A stretch of DNA of 64,000 bases from contig SIJG01000002.1 of the NCBI GenBank assembly GCA_023374025.1, forward strand, positions 1,089,790-1,153,789, in the 5' to 3' direction. Shown here piece by piece: positions 21,549-33,184 of this stretch. Below the pieces are notes generated by a model that was given only the letters and a program-made list of their open reading frames with translations, had not been told where the DNA came from and did not search any database. The translations under genes and the position numbers were made by a program. The stretch's first letter is position 1; the number at the start of each line of letters is the position of its first letter. Origin of the DNA: Heterodera schachtii (taxonomy: Eukaryota > Nematoda > Chromadorea > Rhabditida > Heteroderidae).

Positions 21549-24194
21549 ATGCATTTCCCTCGGCGTCTCTTTCCCTCAGTTTCGTCCATTGTTCGACGCC
21601 GACCTCATTTTCCCAATTTTCACTGCAATTTCTCAGCCTCATCTGCTTCATGCTCATCCGCCGGTGTGGAGCATTGCAATTTCGGCACATTTTTCCAATT
21701 GATTGCCCATTTTTTAGTGCCCTCCGATGGGCCGTCGTCCGCCGGTGGCGACGAATACGATGAACAGTTGTTGCATGAAGAAATTCCGCAACTCAATTAC
21801 GGCAAAGTGCATGACATGGCGGACCGGACGCGCTCCAATTGCGCAGTGTACGGGGCAGGTGACCACCATTCGTCCCAAAAAATGGGCCCTTACAGCCACC
21901 ATGGCAATTTGAATTTGGCATCTTATTCCTCCGATAAATATCGCCCCAATACCAATCAAAACGATGGTATTTCCCCCCTCCCTCGTCCATTAATCTCCAT
22001 AAAATGTCAAAAAGTGTCTGCTGTCTTTTATCACGAACTCTAGCTTTATTGAACAATTTTAGCATGGTGTAAAATGCTGTTGTACCCTTTGCTCTTTTAG
22101 GGTTGTCCTCCACCGGTGCGTTGGCAATTGCCTCGCTCGTCACCACTCCAACGGGGCCTGAAATTGTGCGTTTTTGCAAACCCAACAAAAAATAGTATTT
22201 TTTCACTATTGTTTTTCTGTTTAGGTTTATCGTCCAAAACGCATTCCGAAAATGAATGCCAAGGCCATCAAACAAGTGGCGGCTGGCTTTGGATTTTCAC
22301 TGTTCGCCTCAAAAAACCGTAAAAATTCATTTTAATTTAATTCACAAAAAAGGGTGGTTTCAGAACTGTTCGGCTCCGGTCTGAACAACTTCTACCAACT
22401 TGGTGGACCGACACGGACAGGGCCGATGTTAGTGACAAAAAAAACGAAAAAAACAATTGAATTTTTATTGTAATTTCAGGGGCGAACCCATGCAAGACCA
22501 AGCCCTTATTTGGCACATTGAGACAAAGCGCATTTTGTTGCCGGAGGAATACAAAAGGATTCGTTGGATCAGTGCCGGACGAATGGTTGGAGAAAGGAAA
22601 GTCGTAAAAAAACAAAAATTTTAAAATTTTAGCACTCCGTCGTTTTGGCATCGACCGACGATGAGAAAAATTTTCGCATTTTTTGCATGGGCACAAACAC
22701 TCATGGACAATGTGGTGGTAAGTGGTTGAGTAAATATTATTTTTGAATTCTTACAATTTGTCCATTTTTGGCATTTTCTTTCATTCTATTCCGTTTAGTT
22801 AGCCCTATCTCCAATCCGTTCGTAACGCATAACAAATACAATGTTTTACGCTCTGTCGCCATGCCCATGGATGATGCGCAGATTTATAAAGTTCGAAATT
22901 CAATTTTCCGTTAATTTTCAACCTCTTTCGCCAGGTCCATGCCTGTTTGGACACCACTTTTGCGCTGGCCACGGATGGGCGTCTGTTCGCGTGGGGCCTC
23001 GGCACGGACGGACAGTTGGGCAATGGAAATGCCCAAATGCAATGGGTGCCGTCGTTGGTGGGCGGCGATTTGGCCGGCGAACGCATTGTGCACATTGGGG
23101 GAAGCACAGACACTGTAAGCAAATTCTTTAGAAAATCAGGTTTATTATGCCAATTTTCATTAAAAATGCAAAAAGTTTCCCGTCTACCGCACATTTGGCA
23201 CCGTTTTCTCAAAAAATCATTTTCGGCACAAAAAGCCGAATTCAATTGACCCCCCCCCCCTATTTTTCAGCTGTTGGCCGTCTCCGAGAAGGGCGACCTG
23301 TTCGTTTGGGGCCAAAATGAGTACGGACAATTGTGCGCAATCAGCGAAGAGCCCCAAGTCAGTGCCAATTCAGCTTTGGATCTGTACATTTAAAATTTTA
23401 TAACAAGTATAATTAATTGCTTTTAATCGCTGCATTTGACTCATTTCCATGCTTTTAGCCCCGTTTTAATCTTTTTTTTTGTTGCAGATTTTCTACCCAA
23501 CGCATGTGCCGTTCAAACTTGGCAAAGTGACCGATGCGCAGGCCACCGGTTCATCGTGGTTAGTTAAAAAACATCGGGAATCCATTTTTTGTAATTTCAT
23601 TTTTAATTTGGGAATACGTTTAGCATTGTGTGCAATTCTGACGGCGAAGTGTTCACATGGGGCAGCCAAGTGCTCGGCTTTGGGCCAGCAATTACCCGTT
23701 TGGAACGGCCCATGCGATTGGACCCGCCGCTGTTCGCCTCCGCTGCGCGCGACGGACACCGCGTCAGACGGGTGCGTTTAGTCAAACCAATCGCTGTTTT
23801 ACAATAATTCCATGATTCGGAAATCGTATGGCACTCGCTATACAATATTTAAAAAAATATTTTTTTTCTATTTATACAATTTTACAGGTATTTGCTGGCG
23901 GATGTGCCATGGGTGCCATGACTGAAGAAGGCCACATGGTGCGGGAATATTAAACAGATGAATTTCTATTTTTTTAACTTTTTTCAACAGTTTTCCTGGG
24001 GCGCCAACCGACACGGACTGTTGGCATTGTGCCACAGAAAGCACCAGTACTTCCCTTACCAGGCATGGCACTTTCGAATTTCCATTTTTATATTTCTCAC
24101 CTCATCGGCTTATTGTCAGATTTCCTTCGCCGAAGAAGTGCGTCAGGCGTCCTTTGGTCCCGAACATTCGCTGTTCGTCACCAATCGCTTTTGA
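21549..24194 (+). CDS. RCC1L: RCC1-like protein of mitochondria (RCC1L/WBSCR16)
   Basis: A seven-bladed propeller protein that associates with mitochondrial rRNA and ribosome assembly (family knowledge). Fourteen exons join in frame to 499 residues; human RCC1L has 464. The N-terminus (MHFPRRLFPSVSSIVRRR) is Arg/Ser-rich without acids, as in a mitochondrial import signal. RCC1 repeats are evident: LFGSGLNNFYQLG, FCMGTNTHGQCG, LFAWGLGTDGQLGNG, LFVWGQNEYGQL, VFTWGSQVLGFGP and FSWGANRHGLLAL. The linker GGDLAG matches human. The segment 21664-21717 could be a further 54-base intron, leaving 481 residues. The last intron, 24063-24119, begins GC. RPB12 starts 247 bases downstream on the same strand, so the two may share a transcript. 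Confidence 0.93.
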
Positions 24195-24441
24195 GTGCCA
24201 TGGCGTAGTAATTGATCACTTTCTCTCTGTTTATTTCATCCTTTTTTTGTTTTTGTTTTGTTATACTTCCCTTTGGATTTATTTGGACGCATTTATTTTT
24301 CTTTGATAAAATTCTAATGATTCTTCCAATAAATTTTTTCTAATAATTTATTTAACATTTATTTCTTATATTTGTCATTTTTACCCCAATTTTAAAAATA
24401 TTTCCTCCATTTTCTGTGCCAAGGCTTTCCTTTGCCATTTT

Positions 24442-24737
24442 ATGGACAGTGCAGCGACAACCCCTCACCATCAGTCGTTTGGTGGCGGCACGGCGCCGAC
24501 GAGGGCATCGACGGGCGGTGGCATTGGCACTGTTTCACTTGGCACCGTCACGTACATTTGCGGCGGTGGGTTTTGCCCGATTGTTTGGTGTATATTCATT
24601 TGCTTCCCGCGCATTGCACAGATTGCCACAAGGAAAACGAAATCCGGCCCAAAGACCCGATCCGTTGCCGGGAGTGCGGTTACCGTATTCTGTACAAGAA
24701 GCGCAGCCGCAAAATGATGGTGTACGATGCTCGATAA
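24442..24737 (+). CDS. rpb-12: RNA polymerase I/II/III subunit RPB12 (RPABC4)
   Basis: A small zinc-binding subunit common to all three nuclear RNA polymerases. Two exons, 24442-24565 and 24622-24737, give 79 residues; family members have 58-70. The zinc ribbon reads [12 protein letters not shown] then [14 protein letters not shown], so all four Cys ligands (CxxC ... CxxC) are present. The end MMVYDAR is typical. The N-terminal about 38 residues are a Gly/Thr/Ala-rich extension. The short spacing to RCC1L upstream (247 bases) is operon-like. Confidence 0.96.
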
Positions 24738-24935
24738 GGAAATTCCAAAATTGACCATTGTTATTTTATTTGTATTACGGCATTTTTTTAAGAAAAAAAT
24801 CCAATTCGCCATCTAATTTGGAGGGATTTGCGATTTTAAGTGCAAGCGTTAATGTCCCTCGATCCGCGTCTTTTTGATCGTAACCCCATAAATGTGATTT
24901 AAATGATCTAAAATTGTTATTCAAAACCGTGATGA

Positions 24936-25843
24936 GTCGATCCAAAAAAAAACTCAGTGTGGGCGTTCCAAAAAAAACTCAGTGTGGGCGTTCCAAAAAA
25001 AAACTCAGTGTGGGCGTTCCAAAAAAAAACTCAGTGATTGATTGGTCATTTTCCGGAAGCCTATCGCACCACTTTCGGGCATCAAAAGTGCCTGATCCGG
25101 AATCCGGACCGGCCAGGTTAAGAATAATTTTTTGTTCACTTTTTCAAGGGCTATCTCCCAGGCCGGGTCCGGTCCTTGATCCATTCACTTGGAGCCCGTC
25201 ATGGGTCGGGCACATCTGCCGGAGGACCCCAGCCTCGTCCCCGACCCTGGCGATGTCCAACCCAAACTAAGCGTGCCGGTACCAGCGGCTTTTTTGTACA
25301 GCTCGATGAGCTCTACAAAATGATATCAATGACGTCCGGCTGTGTCTACTACAAATGGAGAAAATTGGCGAGAAGTGATGCGAAAAATTGAAAAAAAAAA
25401 AAAAAATTTCTCGGCAATTTTCTCCATTTGTAATAGACACAGCCGGACGCCATTGATATCGTTTTGTAGAGCTCATCGAGCTGTACAAAAAAGCCGCTGG
25501 TACCGGCACGCTTAGTTTGGGTTGGACATCGCCAGGGTCGGGGGCGAGCTGAGGGTCCTCCGGCAGATGTGCCCGACCCATGACGGGCTCCAAGTGAATG
25601 GATCAAGGACCGGACCCGGCCTGGGAGATAGCCCTTGAAAAAGTGAACAAAAAATTATTCTTAACCTGGCCGGTCCGGATTCCGGATCAGGCACTTTTGA
25701 TGCCCGAAAGTGGTGCGATAGGCTTCCGGAAAATGACCAATCAATCACTGAGTTTTTTTTGGAACGCCCACACTGAGTTTTTTTTGGAACGCCCACACTG
25801 AGTTTTTTTGGAACGCCCACACTGAGTTTTTTTTTGGATCGAC
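24936..25843. repeat. 908-base foldback element with tandem repeats at both tips
   Basis: Two arms of about 445 bases are almost identical reverse complements around a centre near 25390-25400. Each arm starts GTCGATCC, followed by four tandem copies of about 25 bases of AAAAACTCAGTGTGGGCGTT (variants). The inner arm continues with matching blocks such as CCGGCCAGGTTAAG and GAGCTCTACAAAA. The arms differ at only a few positions. ORFs of about 110-120 codons read outward-in from both arms with the same peptide, simply because the arms match. It resembles a foldback or MITE-type element of recent origin. Confidence 0.9.
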
Positions 25844-26306
25844 CTAGCACCTTCAAAACTAATGAAAAAATGGTTGGCAAAATTTAGATGAAAATTGAAT
25901 TTAATCTAGTTAAATTATATATGAATTTTGATTAGAGAAACTTTGTTTTCCTTGTATTGTTCAAGACTATAAGCACAAATCAATTTCTTCAAGGAATTGA
26001 GCGGGAGGGATGGACAAACAAAGATAAAAATCGTGATCAGTCATTGTTGCAACACCTTTTTGCATAACAAAAATTTTATTCACAAGTAAATGCAGAGATA
26101 CGTAAGCATTCGTATAGTTTAAATGGTCTCAAATTGTCAGGAAAAAACGGAGAAGCAAACAAAAGAAAAAATTTCAAAATATTTGTGCGCGCGTACAATA
26201 AATATGTACCTAATTTATTTGCAATATTAACACTTAAAAAATGGAAAGAAAAGAAGATCATCACCATTTCATGGATTTTTGTACATTCTCCCAACTCTCC
26301 TCCAAA
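25844..26306. other. Gene-free spacer
   Basis: AT-rich. The 3' end of the minus-strand gene at 26307 should lie here; TTATTT/AATAAA-like sequences occur around 26200-26215. No other feature seen. Confidence 0.4.
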
Positions 26307-27312
26307 TCATTGAGACGCGTGCAGTCGTTTGACCTCCTCGAGCAGTGTGATCAGATGCACACTCTCCGCCTTCCACCTGTTGTACATCTCCAACTCGTTG
26401 TCGTTCCATTTTTTGATTGGACCGACCTATGAGCATCAAAATATTTTTCTATTTTGTTACACTCTTACCATTTTCTCGCGCCTTTCCTTCAACAAATTGG
26501 TGAGCATTGAGCTGACATGGAACAAGTGGACAGAAGGAAGTCCATTTTGGGCAGTTAAATGGACACCGAACAGTCCGACGGGGCATGAGCTGAACAGAGC
26601 GGGAGATGGGCATAAGAATTATTGGGTAGGCAATGAATGGGGCAAGCCCAAGATTTTGGCCCAAATCGTACGAGAATTTGTCATGATTAATCTGCACTTT
26701 TTCTGTATCTGATACCTGTAGCTTGTGACCAGCTTGGCCAGTCCTAGCCGATGGTGGGGCACACAGTCGCACAGTTCGGCAAAAAGCTCAATGGGCAGCC
26801 GACGCCGAGGCCGGCGAAGTTGGGACTTAACACAAACAAAATATTTTAAACAGAACGGGCAAATTATTTCCCTGGCCCTACTGCGAAATTGTGCAAAATG
26901 TTCAGAACTTACCAGGGAATTAAAGCTGCACAAAATGTTTGTTTTCTAATAATCGAGAGGTTCTTCTAAATTTCGAATTGGACTTTTGGTAACCCAAATT
27001 AATAGACTTAAAATGTTTCATAATACCGAGAGGTTCTTCCAAATTTTGTGGCTTTGTTTTTACCGATGAATTCGGCACAGATTGCCTCCGCCGTGCGGTT
27101 TCGTGTTGTTGTCCTGCTCGCTGTTCGTCCCCGTCGCACTCCTCTCCCCCGTCGGTCGTCCGCTGTTTTTGCTGCGCCGTTTCGCCACCGGCACAATTGT
27201 CGCCGTTTTTTGAGCGCCCACCATTGAACAGTTTTAGTCGACGCCATAATTTTCTGCACTTTCTGACAACAAAATTTGGTGTCTTCTCAGCACCACCCAT
27301 CGATGATGGCAT
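26307..27312 (-). CDS. Unknown 199-residue protein, possible F-box-like segment and coiled coil
   Basis: Four exons (27064-27312, 26716-26825, 26469-26589, 26307-26426) join with matching phases to 199 residues. The N-terminal 83 residues are basic then polar (KLWRRLKLFNGG, many Gln/Glu). Residues about 93-120 (LPIELFAELCDCVPHHRLGL) loosely follow the LPxEL...L...L pattern of an F-box. The C-terminal about 60 residues (LLKERREKM, WNDNELEMYNRWKAESVHL) should form a charged helix or coiled coil. I do not recognise the protein and the F-box reading is only a guess. It lies 615 bases downstream of the p62 homologue on the same strand. Confidence 0.6.
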
Positions 27313-27927
27313 TTTTGCCCTGAATTTTGATAAATTTTAGGGGTTTGCATTTGCCGTATGTTCATGAAATTAAATCATTTGTTTCGACAAACTATCGGTC
27401 ATAAAAAAGGCAGCAAATAAACAGGTACTGTATCGAATGAAGCTGTTATGAAAAAAAACAGCTGGCATGTAAACAAACACGAAATTCAATATTAAAGGCT
27501 CCATTGCAGTTCATACGACCATAAAAAGTTGTCTATTTTAAGGTCATATAAAATTGCAAATTAGCCCTAATTAAGAGATAGGTATTCCGCACAATTATAC
27601 ATGATGGTTTTATTTATTGGATAATAAATGTGATTGTGACAAGAGTAAATAACGACAAAGAGCTGGAAAGGAAATGATTATACACATACAGACGCCGAAA
27701 AAGCCCATCATACAGAATGTATGCAATTACAAATGGACTAATTAAAATGAATGAGTAAATGAGGAGCGAAGGAATAAAGGACAAATATTTTGATGATTTT
27801 ATAGTTCAATTCCAAAACACTGCTTAATTAATTAGCTCATTAAAATTAAAGACCAAAGCCCAAAAAGCATCGTCTTATTTTATCCATCTCATCATAAATC
27901 TCCCCCATTTCGTCTTCCATTGCCTCT
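27313..27927. other. Gene-free spacer
   Basis: AT-rich spacer between two minus-strand genes. No gene or RNA seen. Confidence 0.45.
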
Positions 27928-30900
27928 TCATTGAAGGCTGATCCGCGCACGGTACATCGTGTCCTCGTCAATCGCGACAAAAATACGGTCCAATTCGGCG
28001 CCTTCCTTCTCCGCCACACGGAACAGCCAACCGTTGCAATTGTCGAAGCCCATCCCGACCAACTGTTCAACCAAACTCTGGATGACCAAGTCTAAAATGC
28101 GCTTTTTACTAGAAAAACCCATTGCCGTGAGGGCTTTTTTTCTGTTTATATTGACAATAACAGTGAATAGGGGAGGGCAAAATGAATAAAGTACGAATTG
28201 GAATATGAAAAATTATATCCAAAAATAATTGTTTGCTCACTTTTGTGCTTCCACTCGCAGTGACGGCTGTGCTTCTGACCCTTTGGCTTCTGATAGCCCG
28301 GGTAAGGAAGTCCGGCGGTGCACACCTCCTCTCCATCCACGCAGCCCATCAGTGTCCCTCCGCGTGGTTCTTTTTCCTATAAAAAAACCCATTATTTGAA
28401 CCTATGAAACTTTCTCGCACAAAATCTGATTGTATTTATATAGAAATGATTTAAAATATGTGTGTCTGATTTCAACTTTTTGACCCCCCCCCCCCCAGGT
28501 ACTAACCAAAAGTTCCAAGGACGGATAGATGCTTTTTGCAGATTGCTGATGGTCATCAACACCTGTTACATAAATGATTAAAAAAAAAATGTGCGAAAAC
28601 ATCGTGGCAAACCAATGGAGCGAGAAATGGGCACGGCCTGGTTCGTCTTTTGCTGCTGTTGTTCAATGTTGAAAATGGCAGCCGAGTTCCCGATAAATTC
28701 ATTTGGCTAACAATAAAAATAAATAATCGTTTTACAAAATGGTTTGCCGTATTTGCATTTACCTGACGAAAGTCCTGTCCACATCCGGCACAAACGCCAC
28801 GCATCACAACCGAATGGACACAGGGAATGGTCTAAAAAAAACAAAATGTTCTTATTCCATCTTTTGCTGAAATAACTGTACTACCTTCTCCGATTTTTCA
28901 GACTTTCCATCTTTTTCGGTGGTCAAATCCACAATTTGTGCCACAGAAACCTCAGCAGCCGGTTCTTGTCCAACTTCCTTCACGGATTCGTCTGCCTTTT
29001 TCGGTTCTAAAAACAAATAAAGAAATTAAAACAAAAATTAGGTTTTTTGTCTATTTGTGATTCATTTGAAACAGGCAAAGGAAATACAAAGCAGCTTTAT
29101 CATGTAGAAAGTTTGAGCCTATGCGCATAAAGATGTGATTTTAATAACTTAAAAGTCTTACAATTAAAAAATTCCCCCTCACCCAACTCACCGCTCTCCG
29201 CCGTCAATTTCTCATCCACGCGTTCATCGGTGCGGTTGTTTTCAGCCATCGTTGCCTCGCGAAATTCGCGCTCCAACTGTTCTGCGAATGGGTCAGCGGC
29301 GACGGTGCCACCGCCGCACTCCACGCGACGACGCTTCTCGTAGAAGTCGCACAACTTCTTGAACGACTCCTTCTTCACCACCATCCAACCGTCGTCACCC
29401 GCGTTGGTGCCGCTGTCCTCCTCGTCCTCAACGGAAGACATAGTAGTCGTGGAGGAGCGGGACGAGAACGAAGAGACGTATGCTACTAAAAAAAATAAAT
29501 AGATTTTTGAATAACTACTGTTGATTTTGTAAGTGAATTATACCATTTCCATTGTCAATCGGTTCCTCCGAGTTGTGCGTGTTCAACTTCATAAGGTCTT
29601 CTTCGCCGTTGTCTTTGTTCACTCCGTCTCCCAATTTGCGCTTGTTGCCCAATTGGATGGGCGCCGTTGGCTGCTTCTCTTTGTCCAACGAATTGGCAGT
29701 GGTCTGAAAGTGAATCGAAAAATATTTTAATTCATAAAAAATGTTTCCATTTATACGGATAACGATAGTTAAATTAAAAAAAGTGTAAATTAGTAGTACT
29801 AGGCACTGTATCAACCTGTATTTAATCACAAAAATGGTTCACCGTGTCCGAATTGGCTTCAGCGGAATCCTTTTCTTTGCGCTCCTTCTCCATCTTTTCC
29901 ATTGCTTCGTTGGTCAGATAAAGGTATGGGTTAAGGACAACAATTTCCTCCTCCTTGTTGGCCTCGTCCTCCGCCTTGTCCCCTTTCTTCGCTTCCTCCT
30001 TTTCCTTGCCATCATTCACAATTTCGTCGCGATTGCGATTGGCCATGTTCATGTTCAATGACATCAACTTCGTCTGCAATTCTTCCATACGATGCATCAA
30101 ATGCGGCAAATTCTGGTCAACCAATGCTGCTTCGGAGTTGATGCTGGTGTTGTTGTCCGGGATGGCATTGGGTGAGACTGAATTTGTGAAATAATGACCC
30201 CATGTTTGAATAACAAATTTATTTTTTGTCAGTCCATACGTTTGTCGGCAGTTTTCTTCTCATCGGTTTGCTGCTGCGGTTCTCCGTTGGTCTGTCCATT
30301 GTTTGTCGGCGGCACAACGACGGGCGTTGGCAACTGCAAAATGCTCGCCGCGAATTCGGGACTCAGCATTTCGGTCAACTAAAAATGGACAGAATTTGAT
30401 GGTTCAATTCTTGTCGGTTGTACAATTTAAAGAACGCGATGAATAGCGACAGAAAATATATCAGGAAATGCATTTTTTAATTTGTAAAATTCAATTCATT
30501 TGAAGATGTGCCGTACATTTTCCACGCCTTGGCGAGCTTTGCTCACCACCGTTTGTCCAACACGGTTTGCCGCCTGACCAGTGGACGGGTCGAAGCCAGA
30601 CAAAAATTCGCCAATCACCGCCGACGTTGCCTCAAGTCCGGACAGAGCGACGGGAAGCGTCTTCTTCACTGTGTCTTGTGCCATCGCAATGGCGGCCATC
30701 AGAGCCGCCTGCTGCTGCTGGTCCAACGCAGGACGGGGCGGCAACGGAGCGGACGGAGTGTTGGCGGACGGACGACGAATTTGCAGACTTAAAATACACA
30801 TCCTTATAGAAAAAAAAACAAAATGTTTTCCTCCCATTTAAACAATTAGACTAAATACCACCCAAAATTACGATACATTTGGCGGATTTGCATTCGACCC

Positions 30901-33184
30901 GCGCGAAGAGTTGGTGGAGCACCACTGAGGGCGCTAAATAGTGGTAATTATATTTAAAAAAAGTCAACAAATTTCAGGAATACTTGAAGAATGCCTTCCT
31001 TAACAGGCGCCTGATTCACAACGAAAGGGCAAAAGGCAGAACTGAAAATTTAGAAAACCCTCTGAAAATTGGCAAAAGCATTCCTACGTTTTTTCCGTCG
31101 TCTTTTTCGGTTGCGTTTCAATGCCACCGTTCGTTTTGCCATTGGTTGTTCCGTTGGTGTCACTCTTTTGGGTCGGCAGACGGAATGGCACAGCGCCGCG
31201 CACAACGCCGCGTTCGTCACGCACTTCCGCATCGCATTCAATACCTTTAACATGGCAAATAACACAATTGCGAAATGCTCTTGTCAATGTTAAATCATCA
31301 CCAACCAAAATTCATCAACGCACGCTGAACACTTTGGCCAATGCCCAACAGATAGTCGACGCCTCCATGCAATGGCTGTGGGTGCTGTGGTTGTTGCGCA
31401 GCATTTCCACTTCCATTTCCGTTGTTACTGGTTGCGGTGGCATTGATGTTGTTGCTAATTTTTTCCGGTTGTTGCACTGACTTGTCAACTTCGGCCACCG
31501 GTGGTGCAGACGGTGGCACACCCAAATGACGAATGGCACGTTGCTAAAAATGTTAATAAAACATTAGAAATTTTTTTTTTGCCATATTTAACTTTGGGTG
31601 GTTGTTCAAAGACTATAACCTATATATGCATGAACAAGTTCCCCTCCATCCCCATCCCCCCCCCCCCCCTCCGACGAACCGGCGGTTCCGTCTGCGACTT
31701 GGCCGCCGTTCGTTCCAAACGGTGCTGCACACGTGCAGCACGGTCCTGCACGCGTTGCTCCTTGCGCGCCACGTGTTTCGCGTGTTTGCGCTCCAACTTT
31801 TCCATTTTGGCAGCAAACTTTTGGTTGTTTTCTGCAAAATGTTTTGCATTTAAATAGTGGCCGCAATTCTCAATGATATCAATAATTTATCCTCATTGAA
31901 GCATTGTTTGTTTATAAAAAACCAACCAGCGATACGTTTGTTTAGCGCTTCAATCGTCTCGTGGCCTTTCTTGATACCCTCGTGAATGTCCTTGGTGACA
32001 AACGCCGGAAGCGGGAATAGCGAGCGCATGGGCAGACCGATAGGTTTCTTTAAAATGTGTGTTAATTGAAGGACGTATTGCTTGCCAAAGTTTTATGGGT
32101 GAAAATGAGTTAGTCATTCATCCAATGTATCATATTAATCCTCCTCGAATTCCGAATGGAAAATTCCTTACTTTCCAAAAAGCACATAAACCATCGCCAT
32201 ATATATGGACTATTAAACCTAGGCCATTTTGCCTAATTGTAAATTTCGCAGCAAATGCATAAAAATCATCCATTCTCTTTCGTCCCTCGTTACCGGCGTG
32301 TTCGTAGTGGCCAAACGGCACATCGCATGTTCGGCGTGTACGCCCGTCTTCTCGCATTGTTCGCACAGGTCAAAGTCCGGACAGACCATGCATTTGTAAC
32401 GAATGCCGACCACACCCCCGTCACAAAGGTCGCACATAATGTGCGGATGCAACGACTTGTCCCCAGTGCCATTATAAGTGACGTCGCGCATTTTGCCGAT
32501 TTTGTTGATGTAAGGGCAACCCGTTTTGACAACTCCGGTCTTAACAGTTCCTTCGCCTCCTGTAATCGTAAAAATGGAAACAAATTGTATAAATTTCCAA
32601 TATTTTTGCCACCCTTTAAAGACCAATTTGTAATATGAAATAACAAAAAAACGAACCCATTGTTTCGAGTGTCACTGTGTCTTTGTTCATTTTCTTCTGA
32701 AAGTGGTCGAGCATCACACGCATTTCGGCATCCGTTGTGAAAACAATTGCATCTCCATCGGCGTCTTGAAAATGAAAAAAGCATTAGCAAGAGGAGATTC
32801 TGTGGGATTTACTAAATGGACCAAACTTTTATATTCAAAAGAACTTTTGGTTGTCTCTTTTGAAACTTCAAATGTACAATTAAAACATTTGGTGATTTAC
32901 TAAACAGAAACACTGCCAAATGTCTTAATAAGTAACGTGACTATGACTATTACCCAGTTTTGCAAAATGAAAAAACCTCGATAAAAAAGTTGGCCACTGA
33001 AGTTGGGCTCAATGGTACGGATTTCGGCCTGAAGTGCGCTGTAAGTCCACTCGGAGCATTGAAAACGTCGCCAGTTTCCGTTGAAGAACCATTTGACCGC
33101 AACCGATACGTTCTGTTTGGTGCCGTGTTCAGTGGCGGAGGCGTCCTCCGCCAGTTCAATGTCATTGTGCTGGTGGTCAGCCAT
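27928..33184 (-). CDS. SQSTM1: p62 / sequestosome-1 homologue, unusually long autophagy receptor
   Basis: A selective-autophagy receptor that binds ubiquitin and Atg8 proteins and self-assembles through its PB1 domain. About 19 exons join with consistent phases to roughly 1040 residues; human p62 has 440. The PB1 domain is in exons 32977-33184 and 32657-32764. It has the basic Lys (AVKWFF), the Arg pair (WRRF) and a full acidic OPCA motif (YRDADGDAIVFTTDAEM). The ZZ zinc finger is in 32294-32559 (CDLCDGG, YKCMVCPDFDLCEQC, HAEHAM). A low-complexity Asn/Gln/Lys/Glu middle follows. An LC3-interacting motif, DDGWMVV, is at about 29380-29395. Two Cys/His cassettes (CVHSVVMRGVCAGCG near 28790; CTAGLPYPGYQKPKG to HSRHCEWKH near 28250-28330) precede the C-terminal UBA (LVEQLVGMGFDNCNGWLFRV) in 27928-28092. 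A TTTCAG acceptor lies about 50 bases before the ATG. Exon edges in the middle are approximate. Confidence 0.9.

Noticed and set aside
24914..25270. 118-codon ORF and its mirror at 25512-25880
   Set aside because: Same peptide on both arms of the foldback. The repeated GVPKK... part comes from the 25-base tandem repeat, so coding is unlikely.
28550..29450. A separate fcp-1 phosphatase gene
   Set aside because: The Cys/His motif suggested it, but there is no catalytic DxDxT domain and all exon phases continue the p62 frame.
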